Source of the DNA: Salinisphaera sp. Q1T1-3
GTDB taxonomy: Bacteria; Pseudomonadota; Gammaproteobacteria; Nevskiales; Salinisphaeraceae
Reading direction: 5' to 3'
Length of the DNA stretch: 64,000 nucleotides
NCBI RefSeq assembly: GCF_003602005.1
Contig: NZ_QZWD01000004.1
Span: 1-64,000 of the forward strand
Shown here: positions 26,701-36,813 of the stretch, piece after piece
How the letters are laid out: every line of letters starts with the position of its first letter
Numbering within the stretch: position 1 is the stretch's first letter
Made by a program: the position numbers and the translations under genes
Notes under the pieces: model-generated
Databases searched by the model: none
Seen by the model: the letters and a program-made list of their open reading frames with translations, nothing else
Told to the model about the DNA's origin: nothing

Positions 26701-26828
26701 GCGATCCGCAGTGGCTCCGGCAACTCCGGAATGGTCAGCGCAAACGTACGCGAGACATGCGGCAGGATCTCGTCCTGAAAGGCCAGCGCGAGCCGGCCTG
26801 ACGGCGTCTGAAGAGGTGCTTGTGACAT
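23787..26828 (-). CDS. shc: Fusion of squalene synthase and squalene-hopene cyclase
   Basis: A 1013-residue protein that could take farnesyl diphosphate all the way to hopene. Residues 1 to about 360 are a squalene-synthase-type prenyltransferase: [18 protein letters not shown] at 55-60 as the first Asp-rich motif, then [20 protein letters not shown] as the second. After a Pro/Ala-rich linker, residues about 375-1013 are squalene-hopene cyclase with QW-type repeats, DLDDTA at 744-749 holding the catalytic DxDD, and full length (about 640). The frame is unbroken and domain junction residues are plausible. The ATG at 26828 has GGAAG upstream; an earlier start would add 35 unconserved residues. 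First gene of the block. No hpnC, hpnD or hpnE is present. Confidence 0.93.
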   Translation of the reverse strand: [1013 protein letters not shown]

Positions 26829-27005
26829 GAACGAGCGACTTCCCAGGTTTGGGCCGGCGGGAGGGCCGCGCTCTGGGCGACCGACCGGCGGCAGCACCGC
26901 GCATTCGACGCGCTTGACGCTGCCCGACAACAATGGCTAGCTAGCCCGCCACTGTCTCGCTGGCGGCATTCAAAAAGTGCCGGCCGGCCTCAAGGCGAAC
27001 CGCCG

Positions 27006-27896
27006 ATGGAACCGTATCAAGCGACGCATTATAGCCAACGCATCGAACACGTGCTTGAGGCCTGTCTGCCGACCGAGGATCGGGCACCGGCACGGCTGCA
27101 CGAAGCGATGCGCTATGCCGCGCTTTCACCGGGCAAACGCATGCGGCCGCGCCTGGTCTATGCCGCCGCCACGGCACTCGGCGTGCCGCTGTCGCGCGTG
27201 GACGGGGCCGCGGCCGCCATCGAGCTGATCCATGCCTACTCGCTGGTCCACGACGATCTGCCGGCCATGGATGACGACGATCTGCGACGCGGCCGGCCCA
27301 CGACGCACAAGGCCTTCGACGATGCGACCGCGATTCTGGCCGGCGACGCCTTGCAGGCCCTGGCCTTCGAGATCGTGGCCACGCATGCCGGACTCGACGA
27401 CGCGCCGGCCGCACGCGTGGCGGTCATCCGCCGCCTCGGCCGGGCCGTGGGCTCGCGGGGCATGGTCGGCGGCCAGGCGCTGGACATAGCCTTCGAAGGG
27501 CAGACTGGCGTGACCGTCGAGGACCTGGAGACGGTCCACAACCTCAAGACCGGCGCCCTGCTTTCGGCCGCGGTGATGATGGCCGCGGCCGCCGCCGACG
27601 ATCTGTCATCCGATGTCGCCGAATGCCTGGAAATCTTCGCTGCCCGTATCGGGCTGGCCTTTCAGGTTCGCGACGACGTGCTGGACATCGAGTCCACCAC
27701 CGAGCAGCTCGGCAAGCAACAAGGCGCCGACATCGCCCACGACAAGGCGACCTATCCGGCCCTGCTGGGTCTAGACGAGGCCAAGGCGCTGGCCGACCGG
27801 CTCTATACCGAGGCCACGGCCGCGCTCGATATCCTGGGCGATCGCGCCGACGATCTCCGCGCGCTGGCCGCCGAAATCGTCAAACGCGATCGCTGA
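27006..27896 (+). CDS. ispA: (2E,6E)-farnesyl diphosphate synthase / short-chain polyprenyl synthase
   Basis: Condenses isopentenyl diphosphate with allylic diphosphates. This 296-residue enzyme has the first Asp-rich motif in LVHDDLPAMDDDDLRRG and the second in FQVRDDVLDIE. The residues before the first motif (HAYSL) suit a C15 product, the substrate of the squalene synthase domain. It is divergent from the cyclase fusion across a 177-bp spacer that includes GCTAGCTAGC. No dxs follows it, unlike in enterobacteria, which fits with supply from mevalonate. Confidence 0.92.
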   Translation: MEPYQATHYSQRIEHVLEACLPTEDRAPARLHEAMRYAALSPGKRMRPRLVYAAATALGVPLSRVDGAAAAIELIHAYSLVHDDLPAMDDDDLRRGRPTTHKAFDDATAILAGDALQALAFEIVATHAGLDDAPAARVAVIRRLGRAVGSRGMVGGQALDIAFEGQTGVTVEDLETVHNLKTGALLSAAVMMAAAAADDLSSDVAECLEIFAARIGLAFQVRDDVLDIESTTEQLGKQQGADIAHDKATYPALLGLDEAKALADRLYTEATAALDILGDRADDLRALAAEIVKRDR

Positions 27897-27935
27897 ATAC
27901 AACGGCGCCGCCCGCTCGCGGCGGGCGAGCGCGCC

Positions 27936-29291
27936 TCAGCCGTTGTCGCGCGACGGCGTGCGGAAAGTGTAGGCGAAGGTTTGCTGGCCGCTGGCCGGCA
28001 CCTTGACCTGCCACTCCGGTGCTCCGGGCTGGCCGCCGCTGCGCTTGGGCGCATCGGGACCGAGTTGGCCGTTGGACGGCAGACGCTCGGCGATCGTCAC
28101 CGTGCGCGGTGCATCGGTGGCGTTGTGCAGTGTGATCGTGACCTTATGGGTGGCATTGTCACCGGCGGCGACGCGGTGCGTGCCGGTGATGTCGAAGGCC
28201 TGGCCCAGCGCCAGATCGATCGGCGCCCCGGCCGGCGTGTCGTCGAGCTGATCACCGCCCATCAACTGAGCCTGGCGTGACGCGTCATAGATCCGGATCG
28301 CCCCGGATGGCAACGGTTTGTCGCTCTGGTTGACCGCGTGCAGCACGAGATCGGCATGGTCCCGCGTGTCACCGGAATCGCTCATCGCATGATGTTCGAA
28401 ACGCGTCTCGCGTTTCGCATCCAGCGTCAACGGCCCCAGAAGCGAGACACCGCGCGTGGCACCTGCCGGGACGTGCAGACCGCCGGACAACGGATAACGA
28501 TACAGCCCGCCCGCCGATTCCGGCGCACCCATGCGCTCGGTCTTGGTCCGCGCCTGGGCCATCATCACCATCGGCTGTGGACCGCCACCGTGTGCCCGAT
28601 TCACCTCGCCGGCCACCAGCCAGGCCTTGTCCGCGTCGAGCGGCGTATCGCCGCTGTTGTCGATTACCGCGCTGGCCTGCAGTGCAAGCTTGCCGGTGCG
28701 CGCGTCATAACGCCCGGTATAGCTGGCCTGCCAACCCGGCGCGGGCCGCTGATACAGCAGCTCGAGGTCGGCCTGGCCGGCCTGATCGGCGACCACATGC
28801 AACGTGAGCGGCGTGGCACCGAGCGTACCGCCCTGGCCGGCCGGCCAGCTCAGCAGCACCGGCGCATTCGCCGGCACCCGCTCGATGCGATCATTCACGC
28901 GAACCAGCGCCGCATCGCCGTCCATGCCGACGAGCGTGCCCTGTCGTGCCTGCCCGCCGCCGACATCCTGCAGGCGCACTGGCTGACCGATACGCGATGA
29001 CAGATCGGTGCGCGCCGGCGCGCCGACATCGAAACCGGCCAGACGAATGCCCTTGCCCTGCAGGGAGAGACTGTCGGCCGCCGGCGGCACCGCCACCGGC
29101 CAGTCAATATCCTGAGCGCCGGCGTCAAGATCGACCGTTCGATCATCGGCGACCACCGCCATGCCCCGACTGTAGAGCGCAATCGCATCGACGCTATCCC
29201 GCGACGGCCCGCCATCGGCGGCCAACGCGGTGTTCGAGGCGGCGATCACCGACAGACCGGCGACGGTCAGGGCAGGAACGATTCGTTTCAT
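27936..29291 (-). CDS. DUF4139 domain protein, exported
   Basis: A 451-residue protein with a signal peptide ending near ANTALAADG (residue about 25). The central and C-terminal parts resemble DUF4139 proteins, with PGWQASYTGRYD, then a beta-rich region with KVTITLHNATDAPRTVTI and WQVKVPASGQQTFAYTFR. Function unknown; probably periplasmic or outer-membrane associated. It is convergent with ispA, and the 39-bp gap holds a GC-rich hairpin (CGCCCGC/GCGGGCG). It overlaps the downstream AmpG-like gene by 4 bp (ATGA). Confidence 0.75.
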   Translation of the reverse strand: MKRIVPALTVAGLSVIAASNTALAADGGPSRDSVDAIALYSRGMAVVADDRTVDLDAGAQDIDWPVAVPPAADSLSLQGKGIRLAGFDVGAPARTDLSSRIGQPVRLQDVGGGQARQGTLVGMDGDAALVRVNDRIERVPANAPVLLSWPAGQGGTLGATPLTLHVVADQAGQADLELLYQRPAPGWQASYTGRYDARTGKLALQASAVIDNSGDTPLDADKAWLVAGEVNRAHGGGPQPMVMMAQARTKTERMGAPESAGGLYRYPLSGGLHVPAGATRGVSLLGPLTLDAKRETRFEHHAMSDSGDTRDHADLVLHAVNQSDKPLPSGAIRIYDASRQAQLMGGDQLDDTPAGAPIDLALGQAFDITGTHRVAAGDNATHKVTITLHNATDAPRTVTIAERLPSNGQLGPDAPKRSGGQPGAPEWQVKVPASGQQTFAYTFRTPSRDNG

Positions 29292-30697
29292 CTCGGAACT
29301 CCTTCGCGCCGGCGCTGGCTCTGGCGCATCAGCAAAACCAGCAACGCGATCGCCGGCAGCCCGGCGACGGCCGTGTACAAGAAAAACCAGGCATAACCGC
29401 CGTAGTCGTCGACCACCCAGCCGGAAAAGCCGCCGATGAACTTGCCCGGCAGCGTCATCAACGACGAGAACAGCGCATATTGCGTTGCGGTGTAGTCAGT
29501 ATTGGTCAGGCTCGATAAATAAGCGATGAACGAGGTCATCGCAATGCCGCCGGCCAGATTCTCGGCCGAGATCGTGATGGCCAGATCGACCAGACCGGGG
29601 CCGTTGACGGTGGCCAGCCAAGCAAACACGAGATTGGCGCTGGAGGTGAGCACGGCCCCGGCGAACACGGTCTTCAAGAGGCCGATCCGGGCCACGAGCA
29701 GGCCGCCGAGGGCCGCCCCGGCCAATGTCATGGCCAACCCGAAGATCTTGGAGACACTGGCGATCTCGTCCGGGGTATAGCCGATGTCGAGATAGAACGG
29801 GTTCGACATCACCGCCAACGTGATATCGGATAGCCGGTACACCCCCACCAGACAGAGAATCGCGATCGCCTGGCGGCGATAACGCGAGAAGAAATCCCAG
29901 AACGGACAGACGATCGTGCCGATGACCAGACGCTCGACGCGCTGCAGCCAGACCGGGTGCGCGGATCGCGCGGCCAGCCAGTCGATCGCCCACTGCTCGC
30001 GCAGCTCGGTGTCGCGGCCGGCCTCGACCGCCGGCTCGCCGAGTGCCAACACCGTGAGCATGCCGATCGCGACCAGCCCCGCCATCACGAGATAGGCCGT
30101 CGACCACGACGCGGCCGCGGCGATATAGAACGCCCCGGCCCCGGCGACCAGCATCGCAATGCGGTAGCCGGCCAGATACATCGCCGCCATCGCCCCCTGC
30201 TGATCGCGGGCCACTGCCTCGATGCGCCAGGCATCCACCGTGACGTCCTGGGTCGCCGCCGAGAACGCCACCAGCAGCCCGAACCAGGCCATCGCTTCCA
30301 GATTCGTCGCCGGGTCCGTCCGGGCCATGCAGAACAGCCCGACCATCAACCCGACCTGGGCGACAAGCATCCAGCTGCGGCGTCGCCCCAGCCAGCGTGT
30401 CAGTCCCGGCACCCGCGCCCGGTCGATGACCGGCGCCCAGAAGAACTTGATCGAATAGGTGATGCCGATCCAGGAGAAGAAACCGATCGCGGTCTTCGAC
30501 ACGCCGACCGTGGCCAGCCACGCCGACAGCGTCGAGAAGACCAGCAGATACGGCAGCCCGGAAGAAAACCCGAGCAAGGCCATGCCGATTACACGCGGCC
30601 GCGTGTAATTGACCAGCGCACCGCGCCAGTCGCGACGATTCGGCTCCGGGCCGGGTCCTGCCCGGCCGGCAACACGGAAATCAGAATGTGACGTCAT
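29288..30697 (-). CDS. ampG: AmpG-like MFS transporter (muropeptide permease)
   Basis: An inner-membrane major facilitator of 469 residues. After a hydrophilic N-terminal tail come the AmpG-type motifs MALLGFSSGLPYLLVFSTLS, KFFWAPVIDR, ATQDVTVDAWRIE and SLTNTDYTATQYALFSS. The family imports anhydro-muropeptides for cell-wall recycling, which matches the presence of amgK/murU at 57-58 kb. The first 17 bp overlap the end of the nuclease gene upstream; a GTG at the NYTRPRV segment could be an internal start. Confidence 0.88.
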   Translation of the reverse strand: MTSHSDFRVAGRAGPGPEPNRRDWRGALVNYTRPRVIGMALLGFSSGLPYLLVFSTLSAWLATVGVSKTAIGFFSWIGITYSIKFFWAPVIDRARVPGLTRWLGRRRSWMLVAQVGLMVGLFCMARTDPATNLEAMAWFGLLVAFSAATQDVTVDAWRIEAVARDQQGAMAAMYLAGYRIAMLVAGAGAFYIAAAASWSTAYLVMAGLVAIGMLTVLALGEPAVEAGRDTELREQWAIDWLAARSAHPVWLQRVERLVIGTIVCPFWDFFSRYRRQAIAILCLVGVYRLSDITLAVMSNPFYLDIGYTPDEIASVSKIFGLAMTLAGAALGGLLVARIGLLKTVFAGAVLTSSANLVFAWLATVNGPGLVDLAITISAENLAGGIAMTSFIAYLSSLTNTDYTATQYALFSSLMTLPGKFIGGFSGWVVDDYGGYAWFFLYTAVAGLPAIALLVLLMRQSQRRREGVPR

Positions 30698-31472
30698 AAT
30701 CGATGGTCAGCGGCGCATGATCGGACAGGCGCGACTCGCGATACACATACTCGGACCGGGCCGCCGCGGCCAGCCCAGGGGTGGCGACGTGATAATCGAT
30801 ACGCCAGCCCACGTTCTTGTCCCAGGCCGCGCCGCGCTGGGACCACCAGGTGAACTGATCCTCGTCGGGATTGATCTCGCGAAAGACATCGACCAGACCG
30901 ACATCGCCGAACACCGCGCTCATCCATTCGCGCTCGTGCGGCAGAAAACCCGAGTTCTTGCGATTGTTCTTCCAGTTCTTCAGATCGATCTCCTTGTGCG
31001 CGATGTTCCAGTCGCCACAGATCAGATAATCGCCGGGCTCGGCGGCACGGGCTCGCAGGAAGTCCAGGAAATACGCGAGATAGCGCTCCTTGGAATCCTG
31101 TCGATGATCGCCGGACGAGCCCGAGGGCGCATAGAGGCTGGCGATACGCAGATCGCCCTCGGGCCGCGCGAAGCGAGCCTCGATATAGCGGCCTTCCGCA
31201 TCGAACTCGTCGTGTCCCATGCCGCGGATGATTTCATCGGGCTCGCGCCGGCTGTAGAGCGCCACCCCGGAGTACCCCTTGCGGCGCGTCGCCTCTTCGT
31301 AGAAACAATGATAGCCGGCCGGCCAGAACGCCTCGATGCCGTCCAGCTGATGCTGCTGCGCCTTGAGCTCCTGGATGGCCACCACGTCGGGCGCCTGTGT
31401 GGACATCCACTCGAAGAACCCCTTGCGCTGAGCCGCACGGATACCGTTGGCGTTGAAGGACATCACCCGCAT
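30681..31472 (-). CDS. xthA: Exodeoxyribonuclease III family protein at the crc locus
   Basis: A 263-residue endonuclease/exonuclease/phosphatase fold protein. The catalytic set looks intact: Asn in SFNANGIRAA, Glu in AIQELKAQ, Asp/Asn in CGDWNIAHKEIDLKNW, and Asp-His in RLSDHAPLTIDYD. It lies divergent from pyrE, where Pseudomonas carries crc, a catalytically dead relative that binds RNA with Hfq. This copy keeps the nuclease residues Crc has lost, so DNA repair activity is the simpler call. Confidence 0.88.
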   Translation of the reverse strand: MRVMSFNANGIRAAQRKGFFEWMSTQAPDVVAIQELKAQQHQLDGIEAFWPAGYHCFYEEATRRKGYSGVALYSRREPDEIIRGMGHDEFDAEGRYIEARFARPEGDLRIASLYAPSGSSGDHRQDSKERYLAYFLDFLRARAAEPGDYLICGDWNIAHKEIDLKNWKNNRKNSGFLPHEREWMSAVFGDVGLVDVFREINPDEDQFTWWSQRGAAWDKNVGWRIDYHVATPGLAAAARSEYVYRESRLSDHAPLTIDYDVTF

Positions 31473-31586
31473 GAAGAATCGTTCCCTGCATTGAATGGCA
31501 CAAGACCGCCTGTCGGCCCGTCACCGTCGTCGGTGACTTATCATACGGACTGAATCGACCGGACCGACACACAGGATTGCTCGCCC

Positions 31587-32240
31587 ATGTCCCCTGCGAC
31601 GACCGATTACGCCCAGGACTTTCTCGCGCTGGCCGAACGCTACGACGCTCTCAAGTTCGGCGCATTCACGCTCAAGTCCGGCCGGGTTTCGCCCTATTTC
31701 TTCAACATGGGCGAGATCGCCAGCGGTGACGGCATGAAACGGCTGGCAGCCGGTTACGCCGCCGCGCTCAACGATTCCGGCATTTCCTACGACAGCCTGT
31801 TCGGTCCTGCCTACAAGGGCATTCCACTGGTGGCGACCGTGGCCTGCGCGCTCGCCGATCACGGCCGGGACGTGCCGTTCACCTACAACCGCAAGGAAGC
31901 CAAGGCCCATGGCGAAGGCGGACGCCTTGTCGGCGCTCCGCTCGGCCGGCGCGTGGTCATCGTCGATGACGTGATCACCGCCGGCACGGCCGTTCGCGAG
32001 GCGATTGCCATGATTCGCGAAGCCGGGGTCGAAGTCGCCGGCGTGCTCATCGCGCTCGACCGCCAGGAACGCGGTGCCGATGATCGCTCGCCACTGGTCG
32101 CCCTGGCCGCAGACGAAGGCATTCCGACCGCCGCGGTGGCCACCCTGACCGACGTCATCGCCTATGCCGAGCAACGCGGCCTGGATGCCGATACGCTGGC
32201 GCGCATCCATGCCTATCGCGCCGCGCACAGCGTGGCCTAG
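31587..32240 (+). CDS. pyrE: Orotate phosphoribosyltransferase
   Basis: Pyrimidine synthesis enzyme joining orotate and PRPP to make OMP. The 217-residue protein shows GAFTLKSGRVSPYFFN at the N-terminus, FGPAYKGIPLVATVA, and the PRPP loop VVIVDDVITAGTAVREA. Its TAG stop is part of CTAG at 32237-32240, which borders a 180-bp repeat. The convergent argB ends in the matching CTAG on the other side. Confidence 0.96.
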   Translation: MSPATTDYAQDFLALAERYDALKFGAFTLKSGRVSPYFFNMGEIASGDGMKRLAAGYAAALNDSGISYDSLFGPAYKGIPLVATVACALADHGRDVPFTYNRKEAKAHGEGGRLVGAPLGRRVVIVDDVITAGTAVREAIAMIREAGVEVAGVLIALDRQERGADDRSPLVALAADEGIPTAAVATLTDVIAYAEQRGLDADTLARIHAYRAAHSVA

Positions 32241-32420
32241 GGTCTGTTGAGGTTTCGTGCGAGCGCCGCGTTGGCGCCACAAACCCTGTCCGGCAAGGTG
32301 CGAGTTGCCGATCGTGGCGTGCCACGATCAAGGCCCGCAACGCCGCCGGGCGGGATTTGTGGCCCAACCCTTCGGGACAAGTGCTGTTTGGCGCGGACTC
32401 GAACGAAACCTCAACAGGCC
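32241..32420 (+). repeat. CTAG-flanked inverted-repeat element between pyrE and argB
   Basis: A 180-bp non-coding element. The left end GGTCTGTTGAGGTTTCGTGC mirrors the right end, read inward as GGCCTGTTGAGGTTTCGTTC. Exact CTAG copies flank it at 32237-32240 and 32421-32424. Each CTAG contains the TAG stop of the neighbouring convergent gene, so the pre-insertion site was probably one CTAG shared by both stops. No coding capacity. Confidence 0.85.
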
Positions 32421-33817
<1,397 letters not shown>

Positions 33818-33909
33818 CGAATCTTCCTTGTGGTGCCGGCCCCAGCGGCCGGCGCATGAGCTGTCTGCAGGGCGCCACCGGCCCGGCCGCATCGCCCGCG
33901 GGCGGTCTC

Positions 33910-35130
33910 TCAGCCGCCCCGCGGTCCGGTCAGCGCATCGGCCACCATCGCCACGAGCTGATCGGCCAGATCGCGTTTGGATGCACGCGCCAGAGTGCGC
34001 TCGCCCCCGGTCCAGACCACGACCAGCGCGTTGTCGTCTCGGCCGAAAGCGTCGTCCGGACCAACGAGGTTGCCGGCGATCATGCCCAGTCCCTTGCGAC
34101 GTCGCTTGTCTCGTGCGGCAGCCGCGACATCGCGTGTTTCGGCCGCAAAGCCGAGCGTGAACACCCGCGGAAAACGCGCCGCCACATCAGCAATGATGTC
34201 GCGCGTTCGCGTGAGCGCGATCGCAGCGTCGCCCTCGGCCTTCTTGATCTTGTGTTCGGCGATCTCCGCCGGCCGATAATCGGCCACTGCCGCCGCACCG
34301 ATGAACACATCGGCTTCGGGCACGGCGTCCATGACACTGGCATGCATCTCGGCCGCCGAGGCGACATCGATACGCTGGACGCCGCAGGGCGCGGCGAGCG
34401 TCGTCGGCCCGGAGACAAGCGTGACTTCGGCCCCGGCCGCGGCGGCTGCGGCGGCCAGCGCATAGCCCATCCGTCCCGAGGAATGATTGGTGATGTAGCG
34501 CACCGGATCGATCGCCTCGCGCGTTGGCCCTGCCGTGACCACGACGCGCCGACCGGCCAGTGACCCGGTCGATGTCCCGCGCCCGGCCGTCAGTGCCTCA
34601 CAGATGGTCTCGGGCGCGCTCATGCGCCCGGCACCGACCTCGCGCTCGGCCAGCTCGCCGGTTTCCGGGCCGATACACCTCGCCCCGCGGGCCAACAACC
34701 GCGCCATGTTCTCGCATGTCGCCGGATGCGCCCACATCACGTGGTTCATCGCCGGGGCCAGCCAGAGTTCGGCCGTGCTGGCAAGGCACAGCGTGGTCAA
34801 CAGATCGTCGGCGAGCCCGTTGGCCAGACGGGCCAGCACGTCGGCGCTGGCCGGGGCGATGAGAATCACATCCGCCCAGCGTGCCAGCTCGATGTGGCCC
34901 ATGTTCAGTTCGGCCGAGGCATCCCAGAGGTCGTCGCGCACCGGATGGCCCGACACGGCCGCCAGCGCCATGGGGGCGACGAATCGCGACCCGGCCGCAC
35001 TCAGCACAACCTGCACCTCGGCCCCGGCGGCGACCAGGCAACGTACGAGATGAGGCGTCTTGTAAGCCGCAATGCTGCCGGTCACGCCCAGCAGCACGCG
35101 TTGTCCGGCGAGTGCTTTCATGGTCGTCAT
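33910..35130 (-). CDS. coaBC: Bifunctional phosphopantothenoylcysteine decarboxylase/synthetase
   Basis: Coenzyme A pathway enzyme of 406 residues. The N-terminal CoaC flavoprotein half begins [21 protein letters not shown] and has the PAMNHVMW motif with catalytic Asn. The C-terminal CoaB half begins [20 protein letters not shown] and contains [10 protein letters not shown] and [10 protein letters not shown]. The ATG at 35130 follows an AGGT; ATGs at 35121 and 35157 are alternatives. Divergent from radC, the usual gammaproteobacterial order. Confidence 0.95.
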   Translation of the reverse strand: MTTMKALAGQRVLLGVTGSIAAYKTPHLVRCLVAAGAEVQVVLSAAGSRFVAPMALAAVSGHPVRDDLWDASAELNMGHIELARWADVILIAPASADVLARLANGLADDLLTTLCLASTAELWLAPAMNHVMWAHPATCENMARLLARGARCIGPETGELAEREVGAGRMSAPETICEALTAGRGTSTGSLAGRRVVVTAGPTREAIDPVRYITNHSSGRMGYALAAAAAAAGAEVTLVSGPTTLAAPCGVQRIDVASAAEMHASVMDAVPEADVFIGAAAVADYRPAEIAEHKIKKAEGDAAIALTRTRDIIADVAARFPRVFTLGFAAETRDVAAAARDKRRRKGLGMIAGNLVGPDDAFGRDDNALVVVWTGGERTLARASKRDLADQLVAMVADALTGPRGG

Positions 35131-35195
35131 TGTACCTGCCACATCCGGACCGGCCATGATGATCGCGCCAAGTGATTCACGTTGGGGGAGATGAC

Positions 35196-35870
35196 ATGGC
35201 GATCTCGGACTGGCCGGCGAGCGAACGGCCCCGTGAGAAACTGCTGGACCGCGGGGCGGCCGCGCTGTCCGATGCCGAACTGCTGGCGATATTCCTGCGT
35301 ACCGGCGTGGCCGGCCAGAGCGCGGTGGATCTGTCGCGACAGCTGTTGAGCGACTACGGCTCGCTGGCCGCCCTGCTGTCGGCCGATCGACGACGCTTCG
35401 TGGCCACGCACGGGCTGGGCACGGCGAAATTCGCGCAACTCCAGGCCGTGCTGGAGATGGCACGTCGTCACGCAGGCGAACGATTTCGAGAGCGCGATGT
35501 ATTGAGCGATCCCCAGGCCACGCGCGATTATCTCGCGCTGCACATGGCCGACAGCGAGCACGAAGTCTTTGCCTGTCTGTTTCTGGATAACCGAAACCGG
35601 GTCATCGCCTTCGAACCGATGTTCCGCGGCACGATCGATGCGGCAGCGGTCTATCCGCGAGAAGTGGTCAAGGCCGCACTGCGCCACAACGCCGCGGCGC
35701 TGATTCTGGCGCACAACCACCCCTCCGGCCTCGCCGAGCCCAGTCAGGCAGATCGTGACATCACGCATCGCCTGGTCGATGCACTCAAGCTCGTCGACAT
35801 CCGCGTACTCGACCATCTGGTCATTGCAAAACAAGGGACGACAAGTCTCGCCGAGCGTGGTTTAATGTAA
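35196..35870 (+). CDS. radC: RadC family protein (JAMM/MPN domain)
   Basis: A 224-residue protein with an N-terminal helix-hairpin-helix-like part ([26 protein letters not shown]) and a C-terminal JAMM metalloprotease-like domain with [19 protein letters not shown]. Despite its name, a direct repair role is doubtful for the family. GGGGGAG sits 5 nt before the ATG at 35196, preferred over a GTG at 35172. Confidence 0.92.
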   Translation: MAISDWPASERPREKLLDRGAAALSDAELLAIFLRTGVAGQSAVDLSRQLLSDYGSLAALLSADRRRFVATHGLGTAKFAQLQAVLEMARRHAGERFRERDVLSDPQATRDYLALHMADSEHEVFACLFLDNRNRVIAFEPMFRGTIDAAAVYPREVVKAALRHNAAALILAHNHPSGLAEPSQADRDITHRLVDALKLVDIRVLDHLVIAKQGTTSLAERGLM

Positions 35871-35911
35871 TATGCACGTTAAAGCTATCGTAACGATTAG
35901 TTAACTTTTAA

Positions 35912-35940
35912 TTGACAATTCGGTCGCGGCTTTCTATCTT
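35912..35940 (+). promoter_or_regulatory. Sigma-70 promoter for the YfaZ-like outer-membrane protein gene
   Basis: TTGACA at 35912-35917 and TATCTT at 35935-35940 are separated by 17 bp, in an AT-rich tract about 50 bp before the ATG at 35990. It is one of the clearest promoters in the window. Confidence 0.7.
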
Positions 35941-35989
35941 GACCTTTGCCAGATTTCCCCCTATCTGGATGATCGAATTGGAGAATATT

Positions 35990-36706
35990 ATGAAAAAAGC
36001 CGCGTTTATCCTGTGCGCATCGATGCTGCCGGCCGCTGCGGCCATGGCCGCCCCGAGCATCGTCGCGTCCACGGAACAAACCGATGGCCCGGGTTACACG
36101 TACGCTCAGGGTGAGTACATGCCGGAAGGCAACCTCGATTCCGCCGGTAATGATCTCTGGGGTTACGGCGGCGATGTGTCGATGGGTTTTGCCACCGACA
36201 GCGCCCTGCCCGTCCACCCGATCCTGCAGGGCGGGTTTCATCGCCTGAACATCGACAATTCCGGTTCGGCGATCAACGAAGCCCATGTCGGCCTGGGTGC
36301 CGAGAGCTTCTTCGACTACGGCGGTCCGCAAGGCAGCGGTGTCGGCGTCTATGGCACCGTCAACTATCAGCGCCTGGAATTGCGTAACGTACCGGGCGGC
36401 TACAGCGACGGCGCTGACGCCACGGCCGATGGCTGGGGCGTGACCGCCGGCCTGCGCTGGATGCCGGTCGCTCAGGTGGAAGTCAATCCGCATGCCACCT
36501 ACGTCGATTACGGCAGCGTGTCCGGTGACGGCACCGACTACGGTAGCCCGGACGGCTTCGAATACGGCCTGCAGCTGGTCGGCTATCTCGACCCGGATCA
36601 GCACTATGCACTGACCGCCGGCTACGATCGCAGCGACATCGGCGTCGGCCCGACCGATGAAGACGTGCACAACGTCGTCAACGTCGGCGCGCGTTATACG
36701 TTCTAG
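35990..36706 (+). CDS. YfaZ-like outer-membrane beta-barrel protein
   Basis: A 238-residue exported protein. The signal peptide [20 protein letters not shown] ends at AMA, followed by alternating hydrophobic/polar strands and a C-terminal aromatic residue (GARYTF), typical of outer-membrane barrels. The pattern of short strands with [12 protein letters not shown] and [11 protein letters not shown] resembles the YfaZ family. Function unknown. GGAG precedes the ATG, a strong promoter lies upstream and a terminator follows; it appears to be a single-gene unit. Confidence 0.75.
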   Translation: MKKAAFILCASMLPAAAAMAAPSIVASTEQTDGPGYTYAQGEYMPEGNLDSAGNDLWGYGGDVSMGFATDSALPVHPILQGGFHRLNIDNSGSAINEAHVGLGAESFFDYGGPQGSGVGVYGTVNYQRLELRNVPGGYSDGADATADGWGVTAGLRWMPVAQVEVNPHATYVDYGSVSGDGTDYGSPDGFEYGLQLVGYLDPDQHYALTAGYDRSDIGVGPTDEDVHNVVNVGARYTF

Positions 36707-36756
36707 TAACACGTCCCGCGTTGCCGCCCGATACGGGAACCGTCCGCGGCCCGCTG

Positions 36757-36786
36757 CAACACCCCGCTCCGGCGGGGTGTTGTCTT
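36757..36786 (+). terminator. Rho-independent terminator after the YfaZ-like gene
   Basis: The stem CAACACCCCG/CGGGGTGTTG with loop CTCCGG is followed by a T-rich tract, 51 bp past the stop codon. Confidence 0.8.
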
Positions 36787-36813
36787 TACGGCGTCGGATA
36801 TCTCAAACGGCGG

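Noticed and set aside
23778-26801. A roughly 1000-codon plus-strand frame opposite the SQS-SHC fusion
   Set aside because: Composition is typical of antisense shadow frames and no motif is seen, while the minus strand has clear conserved catalytic motifs throughout.
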